This document shows, one piece after another, positions 42,922-52,046 of a stretch of 64,000 nucleotides of DNA. The translations under genes and the position numbers were made by a program. The notes beneath the pieces are model-generated. The model was not told where the DNA came from. It was given only the letters and a program-made list of their open reading frames with translations, and ran no database searches. This DNA is from Pseudoneobacillus sp052180215 (GTDB lineage: Bacteria > Bacillota > Bacilli > Bacillales > Cytobacillaceae), in contig NZ_CP197471.1 of assembly GCF_052180215.1 (NCBI RefSeq), positions 3,010,001-3,074,000 on the forward strand. The letters run 5' to 3'. How positions within the stretch are numbered: the first letter of the stretch is position 1; each line of letters starts with the position of its first letter.

Positions 42922-43342
42922 TATAAAAACGTCCCTTCCCTAATTGCATGGTAAATTGATAAGACTTATCTCCAATTCGGATATAGAAGACCCCAATCTG
43001 ACTAGCATTACCATTCGGTAGAAATTTAAATGACAAGGGAAGTGAACCAGGTTTTATTTTGATTCTTTCCGAATAATTTCTCTCAATAATGATTGGAGAA
43101 TCATACCGCTCCCGAATATAATAGTACTGTTGCTCAGGGATAATCGAGACTGTAATTTCGCGTTGGTGGGAAATCGCGTATTGTTGAGCTATATAAAAGT
43201 CTGAAAGAAGTTGAGATAGAAATAATTTTTTTTCAAAGAATAATTGGTGGGGTTTAAAGAAGAATAATGTACCTGTTGATATGATAGCAACCATTGAAAA
43301 AACGATTAATGATTCTATGAGGGTAAATCCTTTATTATCCAT
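42908..43342 (-). CDS. comGD: Pseudopilin ComGD
   Basis: Type IV-like pseudopilin with a clear ComC cleavage site (NKGFTLIESLIVFSM, cut after Gly5) and hydrophobic helix, 144 residues. It follows comGC by 5 bp and overlaps comGE by 14 bp. Confidence 0.92.
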   Translation of the reverse strand: MDNKGFTLIESLIVFSMVAIISTGTLFFFKPHQLFFEKKLFLSQLLSDFYIAQQYAISHQREITVSIIPEQQYYYIRERYDSPIIIERNYSERIKIKPGSLPLSFKFLPNGNASQIGVFYIRIGDKSYQFTMQLGKGRFYIVDA

Positions 43343-43347
43343 ACTAA

Positions 43348-43683
43348 CTACGGAGCCGTTGTTTCAGAGGCTGGTTTATCTTCAAGAACGACCATTCCAT
43401 CCGCATCGATCGTTAATTGCTTATCCTTTCCACACGATGATGTCCCCTCTTTGATATACTTCTCATTTATTAATTCCTGTATAGTAGTTGGCAGCTTATC
43501 ATTATCCACTTCAAATGCTTGAACTTGTGCTTGGACCATACTTATGTAAGCATCACAACCTTTACTATTGATCATTTTATTATTTTTTGTGACATTAGGA
43601 ATGGTGATCATTAGAAGAATAGAAATAATCATTAAAACAATCATCATTTCAATTAGTGTAAACCCTTTTTCATTTTTCAACAT
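43348..43683 (-). CDS. comGC: Major pseudopilin ComGC
   Basis: Main subunit of the competence pilus. Cleavage motif EKGFTLIEMMIVLMI, with a disulfide-capable pair of Cys in the soluble part (SKGCDAY and SSCGKD). Start ATG 43683 follows GGGAGAG; an upstream in-frame Met is not supported. 111 residues. Confidence 0.95.
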   Translation of the reverse strand: MLKNEKGFTLIEMMIVLMIISILLMITIPNVTKNNKMINSKGCDAYISMVQAQVQAFEVDNDKLPTTIQELINEKYIKEGTSSCGKDKQLTIDADGMVVLEDKPASETTAP

Positions 43684-43696
43684 AATCTCTCCCTTG

Positions 43697-44734
43697 TTAT
43701 AATCCATCTAGCATACGAAACATCGGCAGCATGACCGATAGATACATTGAAACCACCAAAATCCCCACTACACCATATAAAATTGGCTGAAGGAGCTTAA
43801 TGCCTTTTTCTATTTTTTCTTCTAATTTCATCAGGCAATTTTGGCTAAAAAATAGCAATTCTTTATCTATTTTTCCATTGGACTGTCCATGGAGCAAAAC
43901 AATAGGAAGTTCTTTTTCAAATACATTCATATTCATAATAATTTCAGGGAGATTACTTCCCTGCTTGAGTTTTTCCGTGATTACTTTACCAATATTTTTA
44001 TAAAATACATTTCGAGGGGCACTTTCAAAAAGCTGTAAAGCTTCATAAACTGATAAACCTCCTGAAAGTAAATAGCCCAATTGCAACGAAAAATATTGAG
44101 TTTGAATTAACCTCAACAATTTACCCAGAACTGGCATTTTCAATAATATTAGTCTTTGTTTGAGAATAGGTAGTTTCGTGAAAAATAAAAAATAACTGAG
44201 AAGAAGAATCACATGAAAAATGAGGAAATAAATTGAAATTTGTGGCAGTAATGTTCCCGTTGCGGCAATAATTTTTGTAAATACGTTCATTTTCAAGTCC
44301 ATCGAATCGTATAAATTAAAATATTGAGGAAGAAGTGTTTTTTGCACGAAGAAAAAAAGGATAATGGTCATCATAAATAAGAAGATTGGATAAAATAAAG
44401 CCTTCCTTAATTTTTGATAATTACTGTTTTTATTTAAAATCATTTTACTCCCTTCTGAAAGGGCCTCAATCATATCACCATGCTTGTTAGCAAAGTAAAT
44501 ATATCCGATTAAGTCTTTTTGAAATTTCAAATCAGCAAATACCGTATATAAGGGCTGCCCAGATTTAAGTTTTTCCAGACCTATTTCTAACTCATGATGC
44601 CTACAGACAGGCAATTGATAAAGAAGGGATTCAACTGCTTCAGAATACGAATATCCTCTTGCTAACAGCTCACCAGTTTTTTTAAGAAATTGACCTTGTT
44701 CTAGCAAAGACCATTTTTTACTCATCATTGTCAC
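43697..44734 (-). CDS. comGB: Competence pilus platform protein ComGB
   Basis: GspF/PilC-type inner-membrane platform of the pseudopilus. It has two GspF-like halves, each with cytoplasmic helices and membrane segments (about residues 115-135, 160-185 and 315-340), the end of the second half reading LQPILYGVVGILVV. It overlaps comGA by 17 bp. The exact start is uncertain (GTG 44734, ATG 44728 or 44725). Confidence 0.94.
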   Translation of the reverse strand: MTMMSKKWSLLEQGQFLKKTGELLARGYSYSEAVESLLYQLPVCRHHELEIGLEKLKSGQPLYTVFADLKFQKDLIGYIYFANKHGDMIEALSEGSKMILNKNSNYQKLRKALFYPIFLFMMTIILFFFVQKTLLPQYFNLYDSMDLKMNVFTKIIAATGTLLPQISIYFLIFHVILLLSYFLFFTKLPILKQRLILLKMPVLGKLLRLIQTQYFSLQLGYLLSGGLSVYEALQLFESAPRNVFYKNIGKVITEKLKQGSNLPEIIMNMNVFEKELPIVLLHGQSNGKIDKELLFFSQNCLMKLEEKIEKGIKLLQPILYGVVGILVVSMYLSVMLPMFRMLDGL

Positions 44735-45791
44735 TTACCCAACGTTCATATTCACTTTCTTTTATGTAGCCTAGTGCAATCCCTTTTCGAATTACATCTT
44801 TTAGTGTTTGATATTTAACGGATGCTTGTTCGCCCTTAGCTTCTCTTAGAATTCCATTTAAGTTTTTCCCGGTAAGTATTTCAAACACACTTGCTCTTTT
44901 CCATCTCCCATATGAATGACAAAAAGGAGTACAGTCTTTTTGACAAAACGGACAAGTAAGTTCAACCAGCCTCTGTGCCGTTACAGCTACAATGGTTTGT
45001 TCCACCTCTAACCAGTTTACTCCAAACTCATGGAGCCGATATATAGCTCCTTGTGCATCTCTCGTATGCATCGTAGATAATACTAAGTGCCCTGTTAAAG
45101 CAGCTCGAACGGCAATTTGAGCCGTTTCAGCATCTCTTATTTCTCCAACCATTATAATATCGGGGTCATGTCTCAAAATAGCTTTTAGACCCGTTGCATA
45201 CGTTATTCCTGCTTTTTCATTTACTTGAACTTGCAGGACACCGTCGTAATTTTTTTCAATCGGATCTTCCAATGTAATAATATTTCGGTGAAATAAATGA
45301 GAAGTTTCGTTTATTAATGAATAAAGAGTTGAGGTTTTTCCACTGCCAGTAGGACCAGTGAAGATAATTAAGCCATGTGCATGTTTTAATAGGGCTAATA
45401 GCTTTCTCGTTATATTTGGGAAAAGGGATAATTGATATATAGGAATTTGCTCTTGCTGAGGTAATAAACGAATAACGAGGCTTTCACTATTATAAGAAGG
45501 TAGAGTAGAAAGTCGGAGACTAATGGCCCTATTATTTACATAACTTACAAAGGCTCCACTTTGAGGTCGCCTTTTTTCTCCGATATCCATATTAGCCCTA
45601 AACTTAAAATGAGAGATAAGACGATCACATTCATCCTTTGGTAAATAGAGACGCGGGACAATATTATTATTCATTCGAAGCTGAATTAGAGTATCCAATT
45701 GCCGAGGGATAATGTGGATATCAGAGGCTTGATTTCGTACAGCATCCAAAACGATTCGATCTGCCAACTGTTCTATTGAGCTTTTGCTAAT
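44718..45791 (-). CDS. comGA: Competence pilus assembly ATPase ComGA
   Basis: Hexameric GspE/PilB-type ATPase that drives pseudopilus assembly. Walker A GPTGSGKTSTLYSL, Asp box, Walker B (IIMVGEIRDAETA) and His box (LSTMHTRDA) are present, with a C-terminal CPFCQKDC zinc-like motif. The reading frame can begin at TTG 45833, but the only well-placed ribosome-binding site (AAAGGTGG, 45800-45807) is 8 nt before an ATT codon at 45791, and that start aligns with B. subtilis ComGA. I give the ATT start. Confidence 0.93.
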   Translation of the reverse strand: MSKSSIEQLADRIVLDAVRNQASDIHIIPRQLDTLIQLRMNNNIVPRLYLPKDECDRLISHFKFRANMDIGEKRRPQSGAFVSYVNNRAISLRLSTLPSYNSESLVIRLLPQQEQIPIYQLSLFPNITRKLLALLKHAHGLIIFTGPTGSGKTSTLYSLINETSHLFHRNIITLEDPIEKNYDGVLQVQVNEKAGITYATGLKAILRHDPDIIMVGEIRDAETAQIAVRAALTGHLVLSTMHTRDAQGAIYRLHEFGVNWLEVEQTIVAVTAQRLVELTCPFCQKDCTPFCHSYGRWKRASVFEILTGKNLNGILREAKGEQASVKYQTLKDVIRKGIALGYIKESEYERWVSDNDE

Positions 45792-45865
45792 ATAAAACAC
45801 CACCTTTCTTGGTATATGTAAATAATTCGACAATATCCTACTCTACCCTCTACCTAAAAATGATT

Positions 45866-45913
45866 ATTTGTGAACATTTTATGACAAACATCATTTAGAT
45901 TTGTGAACATTTT
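45866..45913. promoter_or_regulatory. Two 15-bp direct repeats between comGA and an HTH gene
   Basis: ATTTGTGAACATTTT occurs at 45866-45880 and again at 45899-45913, 33 bp apart (about three helical turns), in the divergent promoter region. It contains TTTGTGAA, which resembles the ResD-binding consensus. It could also be the operator of the adjacent HTH regulator. Confidence 0.6.
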
Positions 45914-46005
45914 CTAAACATATAGTGTTTATATTGTTAACCTCATTCCCAGGTATCTGTAACTGTATTATAATAAAGGAAATTATGGGTCCGAGGTGAA
46001 ATGAG

Positions 46006-46707
46006 ATGGAACAAACACTAAAAATAACAAATGTTTTATCTGATCCAACGCGCTATTATATTTATCAATACATTACAAAAAGACATCAAGAAGTAACTGT
46101 CCAGGAAGTGGCAGATAATTTTAATATTCACCCAAACGTAGCTAGACTTCACTTAACCAAACTTGAAGATGTTAATATGCTTGCTTCCGAAACCAAAAAA
46201 ACGGGTAAAGGCGGAAGACCTAGCAGACTATACCGATTGTCTGACGATGTCATCCAGCTTCACTTTCCATACCGCGACTACATGCTCTTGTCTAAGGTTG
46301 CCATTGAAACGATGTTGTCTCTTGGCGAAGAAGGAAGAAAAGCACTGTTTCTTACAGGGAAACGATTTGGCCTAGAAATAGTAGAACAAGAACTTTCAAG
46401 AAAAGGTCAAAGCGGTAGTGAATTAAATTTTGAACAAAAGTTAAACATATTAAAAAGTGCGGCAACTTTAGCAGGCTTTTATCCAGAATTTGATGTTAAT
46501 GGAGATCAAACAAAAATTTATTTCAAAATTTTTAATTGTCCTTTTAAAGAGGTTGCCGTTGAACACTCTGAAACAGTGTGTTCCATGCACCACGAATTCC
46601 TAAAAGGAATGTTTGAAGCATTATTTCATTCAGTTGAACTTATTGAGAACACAAACATGACTACTGGATGTGAAAGCTGTTCTTATCAAGCACTTGTTGC
46701 AAAGTAG
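46006..46707 (+). CDS. HTH regulator with Cys-rich, possibly Fe-S-binding C-terminus
   Basis: An N-terminal winged helix of the ArsR/DeoR type (LSDPTRYYIYQYI, then NIHPNVARLHLTKLE) is followed by a C-terminal domain with four Cys (NCPFKEVA, ETVCSMHHE and TGCESCSY). That pattern recalls SufR-type regulators that bind a 4Fe-4S cluster, so it may sense iron, oxygen or redox state. 233 residues. It is divergent from comGA, and a 15-bp direct repeat in between is a candidate operator. Symbol not known to me. Confidence 0.8.
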   Translation: MEQTLKITNVLSDPTRYYIYQYITKRHQEVTVQEVADNFNIHPNVARLHLTKLEDVNMLASETKKTGKGGRPSRLYRLSDDVIQLHFPYRDYMLLSKVAIETMLSLGEEGRKALFLTGKRFGLEIVEQELSRKGQSGSELNFEQKLNILKSAATLAGFYPEFDVNGDQTKIYFKIFNCPFKEVAVEHSETVCSMHHEFLKGMFEALFHSVELIENTNMTTGCESCSYQALVAK

Positions 46708-46789
46708 ACAGAATCAGTTATTTACTTTTTGAAATACTATCTTTATAATATGATAATGATGGACATGAAGGTAAAAAGGAGGGATACAT

Positions 46790-47032
46790 ATGGAAGGTAT
46801 GTTCAGAGTACTTAGCTTCTGGACTGGGATCTTTACAGTTATGTTCTTTTTAGGTCATATGCATACAACATCCTTAATATTTTTAGGTCAAACAGGATTC
46901 TTCCTGCTGTTAAGCTACTTAAAACTATCTGAGCGTATGTATATTTACGTTTTCGGTGCTTATCTAACGGTATTCTTTGCTGGATTTACGTATTGGACTA
47001 CTTTTATGATGGTACCTGGTGCTGGGCACTAA
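46790..47032 (+). CDS. yqgY: DUF2626 membrane protein (YqgY)
   Basis: An 80-residue protein with three hydrophobic segments and the pattern MFRVLSFWTGIFTVMFFLG, typical of DUF2626/YqgY. AAAGGAGGG precedes the ATG with good spacing. Function unknown. Confidence 0.85.
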   Translation: MEGMFRVLSFWTGIFTVMFFLGHMHTTSLIFLGQTGFFLLLSYLKLSERMYIYVFGAYLTVFFAGFTYWTTFMMVPGAGH

Positions 47033-47035
47033 AAA

Positions 47036-47067
47036 CAAAAAAACGGTGGATATTCCACCGTTTTTTT
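47036..47067. terminator. Terminator between yqgY and the methyltransferase gene
   Basis: AAAACGGTGGA with its complement TCCACCGTTTT and T-runs; shared by two convergent genes. Confidence 0.85.
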
Positions 47068-47073
47068 GTTTTT

Positions 47074-48156
47074 TCAGAATAAATTTTCCTTAGTCACATT
47101 TGTACCTTTTTCTTGAAAAACCACATGAAAGAAGGAACTCATCCCCTCCATAATTAAACTGCGAATGGCCCGATTTCGCTTACTTTTTTCTGAGAATGGA
47201 TTGGGATCATAATGCTGCTCTAACTCATTTAAAATACCAGCAGCAAGTAAAAACTCATCCTGTCTTTGCTTTAAAAGAAAGTGAAGCCCTAGTTCTTCCC
47301 CCTTTTGAATTAACCAATCAAAATGAATATGGCTAGTAATATCCATCTCACCCGGATGTTTAAGGACATTGGTTATCATTTGATGCTTATAATAACCTCT
47401 CAGACTTCCCTCCCGTCTAGCAGGGTCCTTCCATTCTTCCTTCGTATAGCCATAATCTATTGTTGCCACTATTCCTTCTTCCATAACAGCTGAAATCTCT
47501 TCTAAAACGTGTTCCATCAATAAGGGTACTTCAATTCGTTGTTTCTCCTGTAAAGTAAGTTGATACTCATTTAGGAAAGCTTGAATTTTTAAATCAGATA
47601 AAGGAACTAGTTGTTCAAAAAATTGAGTTCCATCCGACCCAATCATGACTTCATGTATTTGCCCATCTTTCATTTCAATAACATGAACGGGAAGCGCATC
47701 AAAAAATTCATTTGAAAAGACTAAGCCATTAAAAGGAGAAAGGTCTGAAATTTTCTCTACTTGAAATACAGTTTGGTCAATCGGTAAAATTTCTCTTTGC
47801 AAGGAACGATGATAAGGGCTCGTTTCGACAATATAATAGGTTAATGGAAGATTCGTAAGTCTATTCCACGTTTCAATAAACGCTTTAGCAAATCGACCAT
47901 TTCCTGCACCTATTTCACATACTTTTGCTGTAATCCCATTACTTTCTACTCGTTTTATAAACCATTTTGAAAAAATAGAACCAAAAATATCAGCAACATT
48001 ACTCGTGGTGATAAAATCTCCTGATGTGCCAATTTTTATTTCTTCACGCATATAATAACCCATCGTCGGATGATATAATGCCCATTCCATAAATTCAGCA
48101 TAGGTAATAAGCTGGTTCGTTTTTTGAGTAATTTTTTCGATTAGAAAATTCTGCAT
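47074..48156 (-). CDS. MidA/NDUFAF7-family SAM-dependent methyltransferase
   Basis: Class I methyltransferase of the DUF185 family; mitochondrial NDUFAF7 methylates an arginine of complex I, but the bacterial substrate is unknown. SAM-binding motif KVCEIGAGNGRFAKAF near residue 80, NEFFDALPVHV near 150 and IDYGY near 228 are family marks. 360 residues. Confidence 0.9.
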   Translation of the reverse strand: MQNFLIEKITQKTNQLITYAEFMEWALYHPTMGYYMREEIKIGTSGDFITTSNVADIFGSIFSKWFIKRVESNGITAKVCEIGAGNGRFAKAFIETWNRLTNLPLTYYIVETSPYHRSLQREILPIDQTVFQVEKISDLSPFNGLVFSNEFFDALPVHVIEMKDGQIHEVMIGSDGTQFFEQLVPLSDLKIQAFLNEYQLTLQEKQRIEVPLLMEHVLEEISAVMEEGIVATIDYGYTKEEWKDPARREGSLRGYYKHQMITNVLKHPGEMDITSHIHFDWLIQKGEELGLHFLLKQRQDEFLLAAGILNELEQHYDPNPFSEKSKRNRAIRSLIMEGMSSFFHVVFQEKGTNVTKENLF

Positions 48157-48268
48157 ATTATCCCCTTTTTTCTATTTTCCATCATTGACATAGTGTTTAC
48201 TTTATTATATTGTTAAGATAGTAGCTTAACTATATCCCCTCCCATTATTATGAATAGAACATCCCCTA

Positions 48269-48300
48269 GAAAAGCCCTTCTCTTTTGAGAAGGGCTTTTC
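48269..48300. terminator. Intrinsic terminator of the MBL hydrolase gene
   Basis: A perfect 14-bp stem GAAAAGCCCTTCTC with T4 loop. On the minus strand it follows yqgX; it lies about 110 bp upstream of the methyltransferase start. Confidence 0.8.
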
Positions 48301-48315
48301 TATTTTGTCTTATTC

Positions 48316-48951
48316 CTAAAACCCATTTAAAAACGGATTTGAATCCATTTCATCCTCAATAATTGTTTCTTGGCCATGACCTGAAAGAACGAGAGTGTCT
48401 TCTGGTAGGGTTAGCAATTTTTTATGTATACTTTGTAGTAATTGCTCATGGTTTCCTCCATATAAGTCTGTTCTTCCAATACCTTGATGGAACAATGCAT
48501 CTCCAGAAACAACAATTTTTTCTTTTTCAAAAAAATAAGATACGCTTCCTGGAGAATGACCCGGTGTCTCCAATACATTTAATTGAAAGGCGCCAATTTG
48601 AAGGGTTTCCTCTTTCGTAAGAAGTATATCAGCATTTTTAACTCTAATCGCTTGATTATTCATAAAGTATTGAGAACCGTTTAAAGCGGGGTCCCCTAAC
48701 CATTTTGATTCTTTAGTATGAATATAAACAGGAATATGAAAAGCATCTCTTATGTAATCAACTGCACCGATATGATCGAAGTGAGCATGAGTTAAAAGAA
48801 TTGCTTTAGGTGTGACCTTCTTTGTGTTCAACCAGTTATGCAATTTTTTTCCTTCCTCACCAGGATCAACAATTAAACAGGAACCATCATCTTCTGTAAG
48901 TATGTAACAATTGGTTTGCAGCGGTCCTAATGGTAGTCGAAACCATTTCAT
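48316..48951 (-). CDS. yqgX: Metallo-beta-lactamase-fold hydrolase (YqgX)
   Basis: Glyoxalase II-like hydrolase. The metal-binding motif is THAHFDHIG (near residue 54), with further ligands in ETPGHSPGS, VSGDALF and SGHGQET. 211 residues, no signal peptide. The homologue in B. subtilis is YqgX; the true substrate (thioester such as a bacillithiol adduct, or other) is not shown by sequence. Confidence 0.92.
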   Translation of the reverse strand: MKWFRLPLGPLQTNCYILTEDDGSCLIVDPGEEGKKLHNWLNTKKVTPKAILLTHAHFDHIGAVDYIRDAFHIPVYIHTKESKWLGDPALNGSQYFMNNQAIRVKNADILLTKEETLQIGAFQLNVLETPGHSPGSVSYFFEKEKIVVSGDALFHQGIGRTDLYGGNHEQLLQSIHKKLLTLPEDTLVLSGHGQETIIEDEMDSNPFLNGF

Positions 48952-49177
48952 TCTATCACCTCAAAAATAAAAAGTTGCAATTACTATTTTACAGTATTAA
49001 ATAAAAAAAACCACCTTACACTTTAAAAGACATAAAAGTATCATTTTTTACACCTCGACAAATACTAAAAAAAAATATAAAATGATAGTTGAATGTAAAA
49101 AGATGATTTACATAAAGTATTTTTATTTAAATTGCGGAGTAACCGCTTTATTTTTCTTATTAAAGGGGGCAATCATC

Positions 49178-49351
49178 GTGGGTCTGGTTATAATCTTTGC
49201 TCTAGTTACTATCCTTGCTGGATACGGAGCTTTTTCAGCTTTAAAAAATAAGAACTTGCTTGGAATAGTTTTTGGTGGGGGATCCTTTTTAGTATTTGGA
49301 TGGTTTACTATCATGACTGTTTTACATCACGGTTTTCCTACAGCACATTAA
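49178..49351 (+). CDS. yqgW: DUF2759 membrane protein (YqgW)
   Basis: A 57-residue protein with two membrane segments, matching YqgW/DUF2759 (GLVIIFALVTILAGYG, LKNKNLLG, FGWFTIMT, HGFPTAH). GTG 49178 is chosen because AAAGGGGG lies 8 nt upstream; the longer frame has no ribosome-binding site. Function unknown. Confidence 0.85.
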   Translation: MGLVIIFALVTILAGYGAFSALKNKNLLGIVFGGGSFLVFGWFTIMTVLHHGFPTAH

Positions 49352-49364
49352 TTTTAAAGCTAAA

Positions 49365-49394
49365 AAAAGGACTGCGAATAACGCAGTCCTTTTT
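49365..49394. terminator. Terminator between yqgW and yqgU
   Basis: A perfect 13-bp stem AAAAAGGACTGCG with 4-nt loop and T5, between convergent genes. Confidence 0.85.
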
Positions 49395-49400
49395 ACTTGT

Positions 49401-50537
49401 CTATTCTTGAAATAGAGAGGTGAAGGTTTTGTTTTTCAGTTGAAGAAGATTTTCCAGTTGAAACCCAATTAAACAATTCTGACCATTAGGTGCGCATGTA
49501 AAAGGCAAATTATTAGTATGTTCTAAAATAACCTCAGTTTGATTTTTTTTAATATTAACTGATAGTAGCTGGAAACCATCGTGGTATGAATCTGCTTCTG
49601 TGCTTTTATAAGGGACCATTGTAAGAAAGGTTTGTTCATCTTTTAATAATTCATAATTTGGGACTACCCAACCAGAATAGCTAGTTAAAATCGGAAAATC
49701 GTATGTAGCAAGTTCCTTCATTTCATTTGAATAAAAGGTATATTGTGCTTCACTCGTATCAGGAGAGGCATAAATAGTAATTATGGTGTTTAAAAAGGCA
49801 TCGAAATAAAAAATATGATCTTTTAGTAATACTTCATCCTTATCTAATTCCTTTTGTACTAAAGGGGCAAGTAAGGAAATTTCATTCTCATTCCAATCCA
49901 AAAAAGCTATTTTATTTTCTCCCGTCCATTTCCCAAAAGGTTTTCGTAATTCCAATTGTTTTATATCCATATTTTCAACATTTAAAATATAGGATTGAAA
50001 ACTCCAATCCTCTTTAAAAGCAGTAATTAATAATTGTTTTGAATGGTATTTATTCCATTCGAATGACATTTCAAAGGATGGAAATTCCTTTGATAATATT
50101 ACCTTACCATCCCTATCTATAACCGTTACTAATCCATTATAAGTAGATGGAGAACTATGAATAAGGATGTAATTTTTATCCGGACTTATGATGGCTGATA
50201 TAACAGGGTATTCACTTTGGAACAACCGTTTACTATCTCCAGATGTTAAATCATACCGGAAAATGTCTGTTCTCTCTTGATTCTCTGACAAATACATGAT
50301 TTCATTGTTGTTAAGCCATCCAACTGCCTTATTCATTTCTTTAGAGGATGATAAAATAGGAAGCTGATATCCTGAATAAAAGGATGTAGGTGGACTCAAT
50401 TTCTGGCTATTGACTGAATGAATTTTGGAAGTACTATGTGTAATGGCCTCGTTTTTTTCTGTGTTGCAACCAGATAATAAAAAGAGAAGAGAATACAGAA
50501 CAACAAATAAAAGGCCATTCATCATTTTCATTTTCAT
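49401..50537 (-). CDS. yqgU: YqgU-like beta-propeller lipoprotein
   Basis: A 378-residue secreted protein with a lipoprotein signal (lipobox LSGC near residue 24) and repeated strand-rich units containing WLNNNEIMYLS, ISPDKNYILIHSS and FLDWNENEIS, as in WD40/TolB-like propellers. Assigned to YqgU by position and layout. Function unknown. Just upstream, yqgT ends with its own terminator, so yqgU probably has its own promoter. Confidence 0.8.
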   Translation of the reverse strand: MKMKMMNGLLFVVLYSLLFLLSGCNTEKNEAITHSTSKIHSVNSQKLSPPTSFYSGYQLPILSSSKEMNKAVGWLNNNEIMYLSENQERTDIFRYDLTSGDSKRLFQSEYPVISAIISPDKNYILIHSSPSTYNGLVTVIDRDGKVILSKEFPSFEMSFEWNKYHSKQLLITAFKEDWSFQSYILNVENMDIKQLELRKPFGKWTGENKIAFLDWNENEISLLAPLVQKELDKDEVLLKDHIFYFDAFLNTIITIYASPDTSEAQYTFYSNEMKELATYDFPILTSYSGWVVPNYELLKDEQTFLTMVPYKSTEADSYHDGFQLLSVNIKKNQTEVILEHTNNLPFTCAPNGQNCLIGFQLENLLQLKNKTFTSLFQE

Positions 50538-50628
50538 TTGTTTTCAATCCCCTTCCTTTTTTTCTTTAATAATTAGTACGAAAGCACATTGTAAATGTTA
50601 CAATTTTCATAAAATTAATTTAAAATAG

Positions 50629-50657
50629 TAAAAAAGCCGCATAAACGGCTTTTTTTA
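50629..50657 (-). terminator. Terminator after yqgT
   Basis: AAAAAGCCG...CGGCTTTTT hairpin with T-run on both strands, about 75 bp past the yqgT stop. Confidence 0.8.
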
Positions 50658-50732
50658 CTAACGATTTGAACTTATTTTAATTGATTTATCATCATTAATA
50701 AAGATAATTATTTTTATATTATCAAGTATATT

Positions 50733-51920
50733 TTACATGTATAAAGAAGCTAAAAAGATTCCCACTAATTTATCATAAAGTATATCAGATTGAGATAGAG
50801 GTAAAGGATTAATTCCTTTACCTAATTCTATAGTAAAGCCTGGTTTACGGAACTCTTGAATGAACCAATCTTTATACCCAGCATGACTATCTATATACTG
50901 TACTGCTTTATAACCACTTAATTTTGTAAATTCAGCTGCTAAATCCTGTGATTCAGGCGGTTCTAACCTTTCATATCCCCAGTAAAACTCTTCACCTTGT
51001 GTATGAAGTGCAATAAGTCTATCGAACCGTCTTTCATTTGCAAGCTCAGCCATCGCAATCGCTTCTGGCTCAGTAAGAGGTGCGTCGCCTGGATAATCTC
51101 GAGGAGCAGGAGCCTGAGCTTCCTTTCTTTCCTTTTCAATTTGCCAATTAGCAGGATACTGATTATTTAAATCCACACCTCTTATATTCGCTTTCCAGCC
51201 TGTAAAATCAGTATGATCACCATTCAACGACATGACCAAATCCCGTGTCTCTGCAGGGGGACCCTTTAAAACTAAGTTCACCCCATCCGGATTTACCATA
51301 GGAACAATAGATAATTCTGTTTGCTGGTATAAAGGCATTGTAGAAAGGCCTTTAATGGAAACAGAATTAGTTAAGGAAAGTAAGTAGGAATTAAGTATTT
51401 TCATTAAAATAGCTGTAGTAATCCATTCATTAGCATGAAAGGATGCATTAATATGAACTTTCTTATTTCCTTTACCAACTTTTATTTCTTGAAGCGGCTT
51501 ACCTAATACACTTTTCCCTATAGTTCTAATATTTATAAATGGATATATTTTCTTTAAGTCATTTATATCCTTTAATAAAACATCAAAAGTATAAGCTTTC
51601 TTCCCTACTACGACAGGTGATGAAACCCGTTTAGGAAGAAAAATAGTTTCCCCAATCGGTAATTGATTTGGATTTATTTTGCTGTTAAGCAACAGCAGTG
51701 CATCTACTGGTAAGTTTCTTTCAGTGGCAAGTTTCCACAAAGTATCACCGCGTTTTAGTTGGTAGGGAGTTACTTGAAATCCTGGTATTTTAATTTCCTG
51801 AGAAATTTCCAATTCTGTTGGTTTGATAGTTGAATTCGAATCCAGTATTAAATTTAAAGGTATCGTAAAAAGGTTACTATAATACCAAAGTGTATCTCCT
51901 TTACGAACAAGAACCTTCAT
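50733..51920 (-). CDS. yqgT: LysM-M14 D-gamma-glutamyl-meso-diaminopimelate peptidase (YqgT)
   Basis: Peptidoglycan-peptide hydrolase. Two N-terminal LysM domains (VRKGDTLWYYSNLFTI and LKRGDTLWKLATERNL) bind cell wall. The M14 carboxypeptidase domain from about residue 105 has zinc ligands HANEW and LHTQGE and the catalytic Glu in FTIELGKG. The layout matches endopeptidase I (ENP1) of sporulating bacilli. 395 residues; no typical signal peptide, as in other YqgT-like enzymes. Confidence 0.93.
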   Translation of the reverse strand: MKVLVRKGDTLWYYSNLFTIPLNLILDSNSTIKPTELEISQEIKIPGFQVTPYQLKRGDTLWKLATERNLPVDALLLLNSKINPNQLPIGETIFLPKRVSSPVVVGKKAYTFDVLLKDINDLKKIYPFINIRTIGKSVLGKPLQEIKVGKGNKKVHINASFHANEWITTAILMKILNSYLLSLTNSVSIKGLSTMPLYQQTELSIVPMVNPDGVNLVLKGPPAETRDLVMSLNGDHTDFTGWKANIRGVDLNNQYPANWQIEKERKEAQAPAPRDYPGDAPLTEPEAIAMAELANERRFDRLIALHTQGEEFYWGYERLEPPESQDLAAEFTKLSGYKAVQYIDSHAGYKDWFIQEFRKPGFTIELGKGINPLPLSQSDILYDKLVGIFLASLYM

Positions 51921-52016
51921 GTCCTTCCTCCTTTCTTTTGATAGTTATTAGAAGATAGGTGGGCTAGTCATCATAAAATATATATGTATGCATGGAAAGG
52001 TAAATGCACAAAAATG

Positions 52017-52045
52017 GAAAAGAGCCTGCATAAGCAGACTCTTTT
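52017..52045 (-). terminator. Terminator of yqgS
   Basis: AAAAGAGCCTGC with near-complement GCAGACTCTTTT; overlaps the region just past the yqgS stop. Confidence 0.75.
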
Positions 52046-52046
52046 G

